From assembly GCA_026874595.1 (NCBI GenBank), contig CM049322.1, positions 48,089,340 through 48,153,339 of the forward strand: DNA of 64,000 bases. The letters are read 5' to 3'. This document shows positions 1-11,214 of this stretch, piece by piece. The notes below the pieces were generated by a model, which made no database searches, was not told the DNA's origin, and saw only the letters and a list, made by a program, of their open reading frames with translations. Position 1 is the first letter of the stretch. Each line of letters opens with the position of its first letter. The position numbers were made by a program, and so were the translations under genes. Source of the stretch: Sipunculus nudus. Its lineage: Eukaryota > Annelida > Sipuncula > Golfingiida > Sipunculidae.

Positions 1-419
1 AACTGTTAAGGCTGAACAGGTTGGTTTCTCAGGCTAAGTACGCGTCAATTTTGACATCTGCATCAATCTGTTCTTTTATCATCAGTAGAAATTTCCCGAG
101 AACACAATTTTAATCAAATTAACCTTTATTATGTTTCGTTTTATCTGTTGAGCAAAGTAATTTTACAATTATCACGCTTTCCGTGATCATATGAATTTTA
201 TCGATGATGAAAATGTTTTTGAAAGGTCCTTGAAAACATTTGCCAGAGAAACATATATGTGTTATTTTACTGGCCTCGATGAGTATATTACTTTCAGTTT
301 GCGATAAAGCCTGATTTTAGTAATTACATTGATACCTACATAAACACATATGACTATATTAAAAATTTAACAGCGTTACTTATTTCTATTTTATTCTGAT
401 TCGTGTTTGGCTCAAACCC
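1..419. other. No gene seen
   Basis: AT-rich sequence without a usable open frame, repeat array or recognisable element. Confidence 0.5.
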
Positions 420-429
420 TGGCGTTGCT

Positions 430-690
430 ATGCTATAGCGTTCCTTGTTCTAGCTAGCCGGGTGCGGCCCACGTGTAAACACGGCGGTCATGCCAGTCTG
501 GGGCTTTTTCGCCTGGCCGAACCGGGCAGGCCCACGTGTGAACCCTGATATGTAGACACACAGCATTCGTTGTTCTAGATGTTTCCTGTAACGTGTGAAC
601 TATTGGGTTCTCTGGATTGTTCGAGAAATGGAAAGTTCTCGGCTTGTTATGAGAAGTTCTAAATAAGGGGCTGTGTTTTAGAGCCGGGAG
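430..690 (+). promoter_or_regulatory. Heat-shock-promoter-like block with TATA-like box
   Basis: Seen: a motif of the form TTCtaGATgtTTC at 573-585, TTCgaGAA at 620-627, GAAagTTC at 631-638, and TAAATAAG at 660-667. Three diverged copies of a segment containing 'ttgttctag' and/or 'acgtgtgaac' lie between 440 and 600. Known: inverted nGAAn pentamers are heat-shock-factor sites, and they cluster just upstream of TATA boxes in animal hsp promoters. Inference: this is a promoter, either of a lost or non-coding heat-responsive unit or inside a retroelement LTR. No HSP reading frame follows within several kilobases. Confidence 0.35.
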
Positions 691-972
691 AAGAGGAGAG
701 AAATATTCCAGCGGACACCGAAGCCTGTTAGTCAGTTCTGGACCTTTTCCGATAAGTGCGGCAGTTATAGATTTTCTTCTAAATTTGTGACGGATCTTAT
801 AAAGTCTTCACTTTGCTTTGGGGATTATAACAAGAACTTCACTTTTGGATTACAGCGGATTGATTTTGTGAATGAACTGGAATGTTATTCTCTGAGAAGA
901 TTTATGTGAACTGTTCATCTGGGTTGTACGTTATAAAGGACTTGTTGTCGCTGTGACAGTGGTGGTATCCAG
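690..972 (+). other. Candidate non-coding 5' exon downstream of the HSE block
   Basis: Less AT-rich than its surroundings. It starts about 25-30 bp after the TATA-like box and ends in tatccag followed by gtactg, a plausible splice donor. It has no long reading frame. No acceptor exon could be assigned. It could equally be the R/U5 part of a solo LTR, since a palindromic tgttacgtaaca lies at 1234-1245. Confidence 0.2.
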
Positions 973-1436
973 GTACTGTACACTTTATTTATATACTTGT
1001 ATTGATTTACTGTTGTACTGTTGTCATACTGTGTAATTGTATTGATTTAGTGTATTGTAATGTTAGGACTGTTTTAAGAAAAAATTATAATTATTTGTTA
1101 ACAAAAAAAAAAAACCCACTGACTTCTTTATTCATTCCCCTAGACATTTCACGCTGCCTTGTGTTACAGAATCTGACTTTTTATCTCCATAACAAAATTT
1201 ATGCTCGTCACGACTGCGTGATCTGTTGATATTATGTTACGTAACAACAGACATAAAAAACCTCTATTAAATGTAGCGAACATATTAATTATCATACAAA
1301 TATAACGGTATGGATTTTTGTTTGATAATTTTGTGTTTATTTATTATTTGAATTTTATCTTGATTTTGTAAAAACTGAACCGACAACAAATATTTATAAT
1401 TAACATTTTCTTAATCGCTTATTCTTTACATATTAA
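973..1436. other. No gene seen
   Basis: AT-rich. A 75-codon open frame at 1002-1229 has no recognisable similarity and low-complexity composition. It is not called as a gene. Confidence 0.5.
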
Positions 1437-1479
1437 CATGTATATATATATATATTTATATATATATATATAAACATTA

Positions 1480-1526
<47 letters not shown>
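1437..1526. repeat. (TA)n microsatellite, interrupted
   Basis: Alternating TA over about 90 bp with a short central interruption around 1472-1488. Confidence 0.9.
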
Positions 1527-1528
<2 letters not shown>

Positions 1529-1804
1529 ACATATTTTATACCGTCATTAGCAACATTAACATTGAAGATTCAAAACATATTAAGAGCTGAGGGTCAGAAG
1601 AATGTGTTGGAGACGGATTTTCATAATTTCCCTTTGGGAAGACGGTAAAATCTAAAAATATCCCAAACACGGCCTGCGGCGGGAGCTCAGAGGTCAATCA
1701 GTACAGCTCTTGCCGCAGTATACATGTAAATGATAAATAGGCCTGGACGGCTCAGGGTATACTGGCACGATATATAAACATATCGCTCCGGTCAGGGCTG
1801 GTTT

Positions 1805-1980
1805 CAGCCTGATTTTTAGACAGTACCTAGGAACTGTAAACAAAAGGTATTATAGTGGATTAAGAAAATACCAAGTGTTTAGAGTCCCAAGGCACTGTCT
1901 CAAAAATCAGGCTGATTGAAATAATCAATGTCCGCAGCATATGCGAGTTAGGAAAACTGCATATCCCTCGGACATTGATT
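1805..1980. repeat. Two adjacent inverted repeats (MITE or stem-loop cluster)
   Basis: First pair: an arm of about 31 bases starting at 1805 (cagcctgatttttagacagt...) matches the reverse complement of 1881-1914 with a few mismatches. Second pair: aatcaatgtccg at 1923-1934 and cggacattgatt at 1969-1980, perfect over 12 bases. Each pair can fold into a hairpin, and the two lie 8 bases apart. This resembles a small non-autonomous DNA element or a structured non-coding segment. No coding sequence is present. Confidence 0.5.
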
Positions 1981-2091
1981 TTAACTTCACCAGAAGGTTT
2001 TTATGTTTTTTCTTGGCTATTTTGGTGGCTGGTTGTCTGTTACTGACTTTACACAAAAAAATAAGGTTTTGATGTAATTTTGTGAATTATT

Positions 2092-2814
2092 GGGATAATA
2101 CCCGAGGAACAATCCATTAAATTGTGGATGGTAAGGATAATACCCGGGGAACAATCCATTAAATGTGGATGGTTAGGCTAATACGCGAGGAACAATTCAT
2201 TAAATTGTGGTTGGTAAGGATAATACCCGGGGAACAATCCATTAAATTGTGGATGGTTAGGCTAATACGCGAGGAACAATTCATTAAATTGTGGTTGGTA
2301 AGGATAATACCCGGGGAACAATCCATTAAATTTTGGATGGTTAGGCTAATACGCGAGGAACAATTCATTAAATTGTGGTTGGTAAGGATAATTCCCGGAG
2401 AACAATCCATTAAATGTGGATGGTTAGGCTAATACGCGAGGAACAATTCATTAAATTGTGGTTGGTAAGGATAATACCCGGGGAACAATCCATTAAATTG
2501 TGGATGGTTAGGCTAATACTCGAGGAACAATGCATTAAATTTTGGTTGGTAAGGAAAATACCCGGGGAACAATCCATTAAATTGTGGATGGTTAGGCTAA
2601 TACGCGGGGAACAATTCATTAAATTGTGGTTGGTAAGGATAATACCCGGGGAACAATCCATTAAATTATGGATGGTTAGGCTAATACGCGAGGAACAATT
2701 CATTAAATTGTGGTTGGTAAGGATAATACCCGGGGAACAATCCATTAAATTGTGGATGGTTAGGCTAATACGCGAGGAACAATTCATTAAATTGTGGATG
2801 GTTAGGATAATAAC
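2092..2814. repeat. 42-bp minisatellite with 84-bp higher-order period
   Basis: About 17 tandem copies of a 42-bp unit. Two variants alternate: one contains 'aatacgcgaggaacaattc', the other 'aatacccggggaacaatcc'. The true period is therefore 84 bp. Because 42 is a multiple of three, open frames run through the array on both strands (about 83-172 codons). They are a by-product of the repeat and are not called as genes. Confidence 0.95.
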
Positions 2815-4180
2815 CAATGCGATTTATTTTACCATTGATAAACAGGGCCATATGTCTACCACGACGGCGGACGAGACCGGTGTTATTCACTGCTGTTGCC
2901 AGCCGCCTTTTTTTCAGGTGGACAGAAACTGACTTGTATAATAAAATCATAGTTGTTGAATCTGGACTCACGTTCTCATCTTTTGTTCATAAATTACCTG
3001 AGCTTATGTGGCACATTTGATCAGGATCCTGGTATTTTCCGTTTTTATATAATTATCCAAAATGTTGCGGACGTATAATATATCGTTCTTGTCGTTATAA
3101 CATAATTTTGTTCATTTAAAACTATTGGCACCTTCAAAATCTTAGACTCGATGTATATGACCTGATAATCGGCAAATAAGACGTTTTAGGTTCCTATGTG
3201 TTACTGTTTTGCGTGTGTGATTTCCAGGTTCTTCTACGCAGATAAATATACATTCACAAGAACATTAGTTGTACTCAATGATTTGTTAACATTTTAGCGG
3301 TGAAAAGACGATTACGGGAAATTTGACCTTTGACCTTAAACAGTGCTTCCGATCGGCCGCCAATGGCCAGAAATGAGGTGGCACATATTCATCTGCTCTT
3401 ACACCCTAAAGGTTCACTGCTGCCTTATCACTCCTGATAACATTCCGACGTTACACAGGTTTAAAAATACCACTGTACCACGGGCAAACAGATCAAGCAG
3501 GTCACCCACATCATATTACTTTCAGGCCAGGAAAACGTATTCAAAATCTCATTAAAAATATAAATATAATTCGATAATATGGATTATGATACTGACATGT
3601 ATAATGACATATTCCACTGACCTGTATACCTGTCCTTTGGGATAAGTTTCTGAAAAGTTTATATTTTTAAGTAATTTCCTTCAAAGCTGCCTATGAAAAT
3701 GACGGCTTAATATAGCATTAAAGAAATTTAAGATAAATCTCCAGTTTATGTTTCACAACTTGTTATACTCTTTTCAATGATCTAGAAGATCAGATGTTTC
3801 TCTGCACGAGCAGCCATTTTTGTTTGAGCTACATGGTTATATTCTTAAAGTTTTAACATGGCATCATCCAGTCTGCAGCTGTCAACTGGGACTGACTGCC
3901 AAAAGTTGAGCTTATATGTTATAAATGTATATAGACCTCTAATATATCTAATAATTCTGTTTCTTAAATATAGTGTGAGGTATGTATTCATTTCCCTTCT
4001 TGAGATTCAGATCCGTTAATATTTTACCCTATACTACAACTTTCTCCTTCGAAATGCAAGTAATGGAAATTTTGTTTAAAAACAGGGAACGTGAGGTGTT
4101 TTTAACGAATTTTAGTAAATAGGAATAAATCTATATGGTAGAGAGGCAGAAATAAGAACACACAAATAACGATACTGGTT
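2815..4180. other. No gene seen; contains one copy of a diverged direct repeat
   Basis: About 3960-4085 resembles 4806-4925. Both begin 'tttcttaaat' and both end in a segment like 'ttgaaatg(t/c)aa...aa(a/t)tt'. This suggests two old copies of a dispersed element. Short open frames at 2817-3020 and 3343-3555 are not recognisable. Confidence 0.45.
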
Positions 4181-4188
4181 AGGGTTAA

Positions 4189-4195
4189 CTCTCCC

Positions 4196-4226
<31 letters not shown>

Positions 4227-4330
4227 GACACACACATTCTCTCTCTTACTCTCTCTCTCTATATATATAAATATCGATGAATCACCACCCCCGCCTATCG
4301 CCATTTTTTTCTTGTTACCGAAATCGGCGA

Positions 4331-4394
<64 letters not shown>
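4189..4394. repeat. Compound microsatellite (CT)n, (CA)n, (TA)n
   Basis: CT runs at about 4189-4260 interrupted by CA dinucleotides, a unique stretch at about 4270-4330, then (TA)n to 4394. A minus-strand 70-codon frame here is only translated microsatellite. Confidence 0.9.
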
Positions 4395-4396
<2 letters not shown>

Positions 4397-4398
4397 AT

Positions 4399-4590
4399 GA
4401 TATTATAATATGTGTTTAGTTAGCTTCATTTCATATGTACATGTACTACAGGACTGTTTGGTGAGTTCAGCTGACCAGCCGGCCCACTCCTCAGGTACAA
4501 ACAGGGGAATCTGGTAAGCTGAAGTCACCAAATAGTACTGTAGAACATTATGAAATCAAGCTAACTATACACATGTAGTATGATATTATA
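4399..4590. mobile_element. MITE-like imperfect inverted repeat, about 190 bp
   Basis: The left arm at about 4399-4472 (begins gatattataatatg, passes through gttagcttcatttcat and ctgtttggtga) matches the reverse complement of the right arm at about 4517-4590 over roughly 70 bases with scattered mismatches. A spacer of about 45 bases with GC-richer content lies between. It sits between two (TA)n tracts, a common MITE target. There is no coding capacity. Confidence 0.55.
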
Positions 4591-4652
4591 AAAAGTAGTA
4601 AAGTGCGGTAGAGCACTTTCACTGTGATGTATTGAACTTTAATGTATTATGG

Positions 4653-4654
<2 letters not shown>

Positions 4655-4708
<54 letters not shown>
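4655..4708. repeat. (TA)n microsatellite
   Basis: Uninterrupted alternating TA. Confidence 0.95.
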
Positions 4709-4711
<3 letters not shown>

Positions 4712-5586
4712 CGATACAGAAAAAACACCGTTAATTCACTTCAGACTGTTTCACGGAATCGACCCGATCCTCAGGTGAATCTTTCTCATATTTTCAAATA
4801 ATTATGTTTCTTAAATAAGGTGTAATGTAGGTATTTATTTACCTTGTTGAACATTTTAATTCCTTCAATTTTTAACTCTACAATCTAATTGTTTCCCTTG
4901 AAATGTAACCAATAAAAATTTTCATAGCAAAAACCGGTGGACATTAAGGGATGAAACAGGCTCTAATATACAATCATGAAAGGTTTAATAATTCTTTAAA
5001 TATTTTATGTTCATCAGATCTCAAGTTACCTCAATTTGATTTATAAACTAAAATTTGGTGCTATTACCTATGTGATAAATAATCACAAAGGTATCCCTAA
5101 CTATATATTTGCAATTAACAAAGTAATTGTGTAATAGTTGTTGGGTATACGCCAGTAATTAGTTGTTAAAATGTGATCAAGTTCGGTCTGTTTTAAGAAC
5201 ACAATGTAATATATATACATGGATTAGCTGCACAATTTATGACGTCACATTGGGACCACGAACCTGTGAAATCAACAACCCTTAACCTCGATCTGATATA
5301 ATAACAGGGTCACACCACCCCGAAACTGACCAATCAGCGCCCAGTATGAAACACACCTCTCAGTGGATAAATTAATCGTACTATGCCTTGGGTTCATGGA
5401 CATCATAAGCTTATCAGTACATGGTCCTTCATATGCTGATGTCAATGTGCTTTAGTGCACCGCCTTTAAGGTACAAAGGTTTCTTTTTAAATGAAAAAAA
5501 AATCAAATAAAAAGCAAAAAGTTTGTTTCTATAGAAACAGAATAAAATGAAGTATTAGTGGCATTCTTTAATAGGGCGACAAGTAC
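4709..5586. other. No gene seen
   Basis: Contains the second copy (about 4806-4925) of the direct repeat noted at 3960-4085. Otherwise nothing recognised. Confidence 0.45.

Positions 5587-5632
<46 letters not shown>
5587..5632. repeat. (TA)n microsatellite
   Basis: Alternating TA immediately 3' of the minus-strand LINE remnant. Confidence 0.95.
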
Positions 5633-5634
<2 letters not shown>

Positions 5635-5661
5635 TGGCACCCGGCTCAATGGACCCATTAG

Positions 5662-6310
5662 TCACTTCAAGTGATTTGCATACGCTAGACATGCATACAA
5701 TTGTTTGCTCCTAATTTCATCAGATCTGCATAAATATTTTGCTTGATTTCTAGCATTATTTTCCCACAACCAGGATATTTTATCATTTACTGGTAAAGTA
5801 GGTGTTGACCAGTATGTGCGAAAAAATGATAACTGATGTTCGTGTTTATGCAAAGGACAATGAAAAAGGAAGTGAACCTCATTTTCAATACACTCACAAT
5901 ACTCTTTACATTTAAAACAAACATTGTTATTGTTCAACATTAACCGACGAAATCTGCCTGTTTCAATTACCAATGGTAATACAACTATTTCAAACTGAGA
6001 TAAAAAATTATCTTTATTTGGGAGAATCGTTTAACCTTATATTTCATTAGGTACTGATTGATTGTTTGTACAGTGTATAATTCCTAAGTTTGGTTTTGAT
6101 AAAAAATTTCCTTTCCATTCCACATTTATGTCATGTTCTATATTATTGTATATTTTAGTCAGTGAACATTCTGTAATATATTGTAAAAACTTGTTGTATT
6201 TCCTCAATCTTCAAAAAGGTCACTTATTGTGGAACAATTGTTTTCTAACAGAGCATAATCCAATAAAATTATTTGCCTTCATAATCTATTGTAAACCATT
6301 TTGATAATCC
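5662..6310 (-). pseudogene. LINE ORF2 C-terminal remnant (RT-associated zinc-knuckle region)
   Basis: The minus strand reads ...PNKDNFLSQFEIVVLPLVIE then TGRFRR, followed by a Cys-rich block CFKCKEYCECIENEVHFLFH CP. This fits the zinc-binding segment common after the reverse transcriptase of animal non-LTR retrotransposons (C-x2-C...HFLFHCP pattern). The best open part is 5662-5973. Further upstream (to about 6310) similar sequence continues in shifted frames with stops, for example a stop near 6030. No RT catalytic core, endonuclease or ORF1 is seen, so this is a 5'-truncated dead copy. The clade was not determined. Confidence 0.7.
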
Positions 6311-7646
6311 TATTCCATAATCTAACCGAGTTCATTATAAACCGGTATTTACAGTTTATCAAACCTACATCTTCTTAAGTGCAAAAGGTCTCAGAACTGG
6401 CCAGGACACTGTTTACGCATTGTTTCAGTATTTCCGTAATGTACCGAAAAACTGTTGCTCTTGAACCAGTCAAATATTATGTAAATATTATAAAGGTTAA
6501 AATATTCTCTACAACGTCATATATGAAAAATATAGGAATTAACGATTTAAAAATAAATTTTAATAATTGTATATGTTTAGCTTTAATTGATATTTCTCAG
6601 CTATTTTTGGTTTGTAATATTTCATTAATTTAACGATGAGGAGTTGTAAACATACTTTGTAAAAATCGTATAAATCAATATTTTTTATTTATTTTTTTAA
6701 AATCTGAATAAGCTCAAAGATTGTCAGAAAAACAAGATTTTCTATATACCAAAAGCTGGAGGACATCATTACCTTTTAGAATATTTATATCTCAAGGGAT
6801 CCCAGACCAGTAGTTTGCACAATATTGAATAAAAGATATCTACATTCTAAGGAATGCAAGCCTCCGCCACGTAGGGACAGGGGTATCTATTGTGGGATAT
6901 CCCCCAAACCGTGTTTGTAAACTGTCAATCGTCCCACAAGTTCGTCAGTGACTGTACATTTGTGAATATTGGTTCAATGATAATGTTCCTGAATATGTAT
7001 CAACCACACCAAAATCTAGTCGGTTCATCACTGGCTAATTTACTAAATGTTCTGAAAATGTCATGTGATTCCGTGAACAAACACACACACACACACGAAC
7101 GAACGGGGATGCGCATATCCTCTTTGAGGACGCCAATAACTGAAACAGTGTTCGCACAACCTCCTGTGACAGTTCAGCCTGGCTTTGGTCCAAATGTGAG
7201 TCAGTGCACTTAAAACGCCGAAAACAAATGTTTCATGTAAATCAAATTAATGTCAATGCAAATTTTAAAAGAAATGTACAAATGTACTTACAAGCTCACT
7301 GGACTTAGTTCTGTTTTGTCATATGTTATGAACATATGTGTTTGTCGTACTGAATGACGTGTTATAAGGAGATCCCGAAACCAGTCTTGGTAGAATATTA
7401 TTGGATTAAAAATACTATATTAATCTAAATGAAGTTTTCTTTCTTTATAATTATTTTTGAATGACAATTTTGAGCGTATATATATGCGCTCCCATATGAA
7501 AATCGATTAAAATAAATGCAAGTGAAAATGAAATCACAGTTTATTGCAGTGCTGCATTAAAATATACATCAAAAGCAATATTTTAAATCTGAAATGTGTT
7601 GCATTTGGACCATAACCTATCTTAAATCATATCATATTGTTAGCTA
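6311..7646. other. No gene seen
   Basis: AT-rich. A short (AC)n lies at about 7080-7096. The segment ggaatgcaagcctccgcca near 6851 recurs in inverted orientation near 22923, marking a dispersed repeat. The open frame at 6890-7213 is not recognisable. Confidence 0.45.
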
Positions 7647-7649
7647 TAT

Positions 7650-8045
7650 CGGCCCGACGACAAAGGTAGGATTCTGGCAGAAGTATTTATCAACTCCTGC
7701 TAATGGAGATCTCCATTTTTTGTTCAGTGATATTTGCCATTTAATCCCTTGCCCAGGTGAACTTTGACACAAATATTAGCCTTCCCAGGGAACTCCTCTG
7801 ACGAATATGAATAACATATGGCTGTATCCCTCTGTATAAATTTATCCAAAAATATGATCCTCTATATTAATAAGAGTAAGCTATAATTAGGGGTTCCAAA
7901 AAGGAACCATGGACCGAGGTTCCACAAAGGACCCATGAAGGTTCCCCACTCAGTTCACTCTAAAGAACCTTGAAGGGTTCCACCTGGAACCTCCAATGTA
8001 TCGGCCCGAAGACGTAAGTAGGATTCTGGCAGAAGTATTTATCAA
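7650..8045. repeat. 44-bp direct repeat flanking a hairpin element
   Basis: 7650-7693 and 8002-8045 share about 40 of 44 bases (cggcccga...gtaggattctggcagaag...). Between them, 7890-7994 forms a small inverted-repeat element: ggggttccaaaaaggaacc on the left, and on the right the complement of ggaggttccaggtggaacc. The direct repeats are far longer than a usual target duplication, so they may be a partial tandem duplication or the ends of a larger element. Confidence 0.5.
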
Positions 8046-8096
8046 GTAATCAGTTCAATCATCTTTATCATCTTAATGTCAAGGAATATGTGTTAA

Positions 8097-8333
8097 TCAA
8101 TTATATGAAATAGTCCTGTCTCCCTGGTAGGTGTACCGGAGTAACTGACATTTTATAATTACAATACACATATGTTCCTTGTTTAACTCACACATTACTG
8201 TGCAATCCTGATGAGAAGCCACAATACAATATATGTATGAAACGGAGTTAGCTAAGAGGACTATATGGCAGGTTCTAAAGTTGTCTACACGGGATACCCT
8301 ATGCCCTGTATGCGAACAGCATAGAGACAGCAT
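8097..8333. other. Open frame, not recognised
   Basis: A minus-strand 78-codon frame with no domain or splice context that I recognise. Probably a chance frame. Confidence 0.2.
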
Positions 8334-8510
8334 ACAATGAACCCATATTTTTCAGACCAACATGTTTAATGGAATTTCCAGTCAGTAACGAACATCTTGT
8401 TTTAGGATAACTAAACGAAGCCTGTTTCAGTCTTCTGACTAACGACACCTCACACTTTCGGTTAAAAGAGGTCCGGACTTTCGAGGTTCTGAAGTGAATG
8501 CATATACCTT

Positions 8511-8782
8511 AAAACCTCGCCTACCGACCACCTCAGTTTAGCGACCACCTTGAAATAACGACCACCTTGAAATAACGACCACCTTGAAATAACGACCACC
8601 TTGAAATAAAGACCACCTTGAAATAACGACCACCTTGAAATAACGATCACCTTGAAATAACGACCACCTTTTCCACGGTCCCAGTTCTTTTGCTCTTTAT
8701 ATACGAACTCGATTAGACTATCACCTTGAAATATGCAACCACTTTACCAAGGTTCCTTTGGTGGTCGTAATTTCTAGGTTTA
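8511..8782. mobile_element. MITE-like element with internal 17-bp minisatellite
   Basis: The left end aaaacctcgcctaccgaccacc and the reverse complement of the right end (aaacctagaaattacgaccacc) form imperfect terminal inverted repeats. Inside, at 8541-8671, are about eight tandem copies of a 17-bp unit, aacgaccaccttgaaat, whose core is the same gaccacct found in the terminal repeat. The array looks like internal amplification of terminal-repeat sequence. No transposase is present. Confidence 0.6.
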
Positions 8783-9020
8783 ATGTGTTACAATTGTTTA
8801 TGGTGTTGTTGAGAAAGTGTTTCGACTTTAGCATGTACGAAATATAATTTGTGGATACTTAGAAGAGAACTCTGATCATTAATCCGCTTTATATAAGTTT
8901 AGCTAATTTATAGTCCATTGTTTACCTCTGTATAAATGGTCAATTAAAAGGTCCGTAGCTTTAGATCTTCAAACAGGTGCGGTGTTTATCATCTCTTCTT
9001 TTCTATAACCTTGACTCATT

Positions 9021-9074
9021 CTGCCTACTTCGAGTTGTGACCAAAGTCTGCCTACTTCGAGTTGTGACCAAAGT
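9021..9074. repeat. 27-bp tandem duplication
   Basis: Two near-perfect copies of a unit beginning ctgcctacttcgagttgtga. Confidence 0.9.
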
Positions 9075-9960
9075 CCTACCGAAAACTCATCCTGTTGTGA
9101 CGATATCACTAATACAGACCAGGTAATCTTAACTCTAGGCTGGCATAATGAGGATTTGATAAAAAAAAATAGATGGGAATGAACAAACCAACAGTGTACG
9201 CTCTCTTGGTATGGTTACAGCCGTCATATCACGTAATTTCATACATTTCATGAGACCCATGCTAATGCGGCCATAAACTCAGCAATCATAGAGGCACGAT
9301 TTACCAAAGATACCCAGTTGACGTAATATCTTTCGCAAATGGTGGGTTTTTAAAAGTAAGTTCGCATGATATTTTCATGTTTTTTTCCGGTTTAAGAGAA
9401 AACGTTCTTATAGGCCTTAAGCCGTTTAAAAAGACCCGCCTTCCTGCCTTGTCATCTTGTGAGCGCATGCGCAAAATTCTGCCACACCCAGAAATTTTAG
9501 TGACTGATGTAGACAAAAAAGGGCGCTGATCGATGACTTCATGAATGACAACTTTATGGAATTTACAACAGGGTCATTTTTAAGCCCGGTTTAGAACTCA
9601 GATCTTGTCGACCCAGCACGACGTGACATCAGGGTTCCTTCCACATCATAACCTGGGGCCCCACATGCTGCCATACGGTTAGTCGCGGAGACTAAATTCC
9701 ATGAAGGTACGTCCCCAGGGTCTTTCACTGGACACCGCAAAATAGTTCTTCAGGTCTACTTCGAGCACGCTCGGATATACTCACAAACTCATATAGCAGA
9801 AATAAATACGGTGTGCAGAGGGGCCGGATCCCCATTTAGAACCACCGCAACCTTTTCTTTAAAGTTTCAGACCCCCTTTGCCGGACCTGCGAACCTCTTT
9901 TTCGGTTTTGACATTATTCCTCTATGGTTGAACCGTTCATTACCTATACATCCCGGATGT
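9075..9960. other. No gene seen
   Basis: Apart from the palindrome at 9463-9472, nothing is recognised. The segment at 9811-9900 resembles the dispersed family seen near 17410, 40070 and 47410 (poly-C/G tract plus 'ccgc(t)gcaacc'). Confidence 0.4.
9463..9472. promoter_or_regulatory. NRF1-like palindrome
   Basis: gcgcatgcgc matches the core of the animal NRF-1 site. It is isolated, and no transcription unit could be assigned. Confidence 0.2.
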
Positions 9961-9962
9961 GC

Positions 9963-9965
<3 letters not shown>

Positions 9966-10029
<64 letters not shown>

Positions 10030-10031
10030 CA
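9966..10031. repeat. (TA)n microsatellite
   Basis: Alternating TA with one late interruption. Confidence 0.95.
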
Positions 10032-11129
10032 TATTTTTATTCATAACATGCATATAATAAAGATAAGCTAAATATATAAAATCCAGGCAAACTGCTACTG
10101 GTTTAACCTTCATATCACAAGGGAATGTTCTAAAATATTCTTAAATAACACTTGCTCGATCATACTATAAGGGAGCTAGTTTAAGAAACCACGTTCACAT
10201 GACAGATAATTCAGGTATTGTATTGTTTAACGGATTTGATCAGCGCTACCGGCACAGGTAGATAACCTGAGCTGTTTGTTGATGATAACCCTTATAGACG
10301 GCCTGGAGATTCAATAACTCCGCGGGCTTTTTGCACCAGCTAATTGATAGTGTGGTTAACACTAATCAGACGAAACTGATGTCAATTATGCATTTTCTAA
10401 AATTAAAAGTAAGATGTGAAGTCGAAAAAAATTATATTAATCATGTATTGCTAACATTATCAGCTGTTGATTAAAATTAAACTTCTCTTATATTACTAGA
10501 GATTAGGTTATATCCTATATTAATGACTTCCGCAGTTTCGACTGAAATACTCAAGTTGTTTGCCTGCAGTGAAGCTAGGTGTATGGTTTCCTGTACCCGA
10601 AACTGATTTCTTATATTTGGGAGGGTCCATAGTCCAGTCTCTCTATCAGACGGTGTTATCTGTAGAGAAAACATCTCGTGGCTGTAAAGTTCACAATAAC
10701 ATATCGATCACGTCCTTTGTTGTAAACTAGATATATCTGGTATATCTTGGAAAGTGACAGTTAATTGTCGTTGTACTCTACTCCCGGCGGCTGAGAAAAA
10801 AAACACGCAGTCTGCTGACCCATCTCCTGATCTTCTGTGACCAATCAGGAACTGCGCATGCGTCCTCGATTAGCTTGTACTTATTTGCGTACGTACAGGA
10901 CCTGTACTCATCAATAAAGAAATGACACAATTCTTTAATTTTCTTTGAAGTAATTTGTACACTGCATAAATGTTTTATTTGTTATTTGTGACGGTCGGAA
11001 GTGAAGTCGGCCCCTATATATAGACAAAAAGCAGATTCCGTGAGGTTTAAATGGGCAAAATTTATTTATAATAATTTATTATTATAACAATATTGTAAAT
11101 ATTATAAATATTATAAATATTATCATTTT

Positions 11130-11130
<1 letters not shown>
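10032..11130. other. No gene seen
   Basis: AT-rich intergenic sequence. Only the CCAAT/NRF1-like pair at 10840-10862 stands out. Confidence 0.45.
10840..10862. promoter_or_regulatory. CCAAT box next to NRF1-like site
   Basis: accaatcagg at 10840-10849 is followed by tgcgcatgcg at 10853-10862. Side by side these resemble a TATA-less promoter, but no exon could be found on either side. Confidence 0.25.

Positions 11131-11132
<2 letters not shown>

Positions 11133-11176
<44 letters not shown>
11133..11176. repeat. (TA)n microsatellite
   Basis: Alternating TA. Confidence 0.95.
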
Positions 11177-11178
<2 letters not shown>

Positions 11179-11214
11179 GATGAGAACATTTAAATAAAAA
11201 AGGGGTTAGGTATA

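Noticed and set aside
2159-2932. Long open frames of 83-172 codons on both strands
   Set aside because: They are produced by a 42-bp tandem repeat whose length is a multiple of three. No start context, splice context or domain.
690-4180. An hsp70 gene downstream of the heat-shock-like promoter
   Set aside because: No frame in this interval shows HSP70 or small-HSP motifs.
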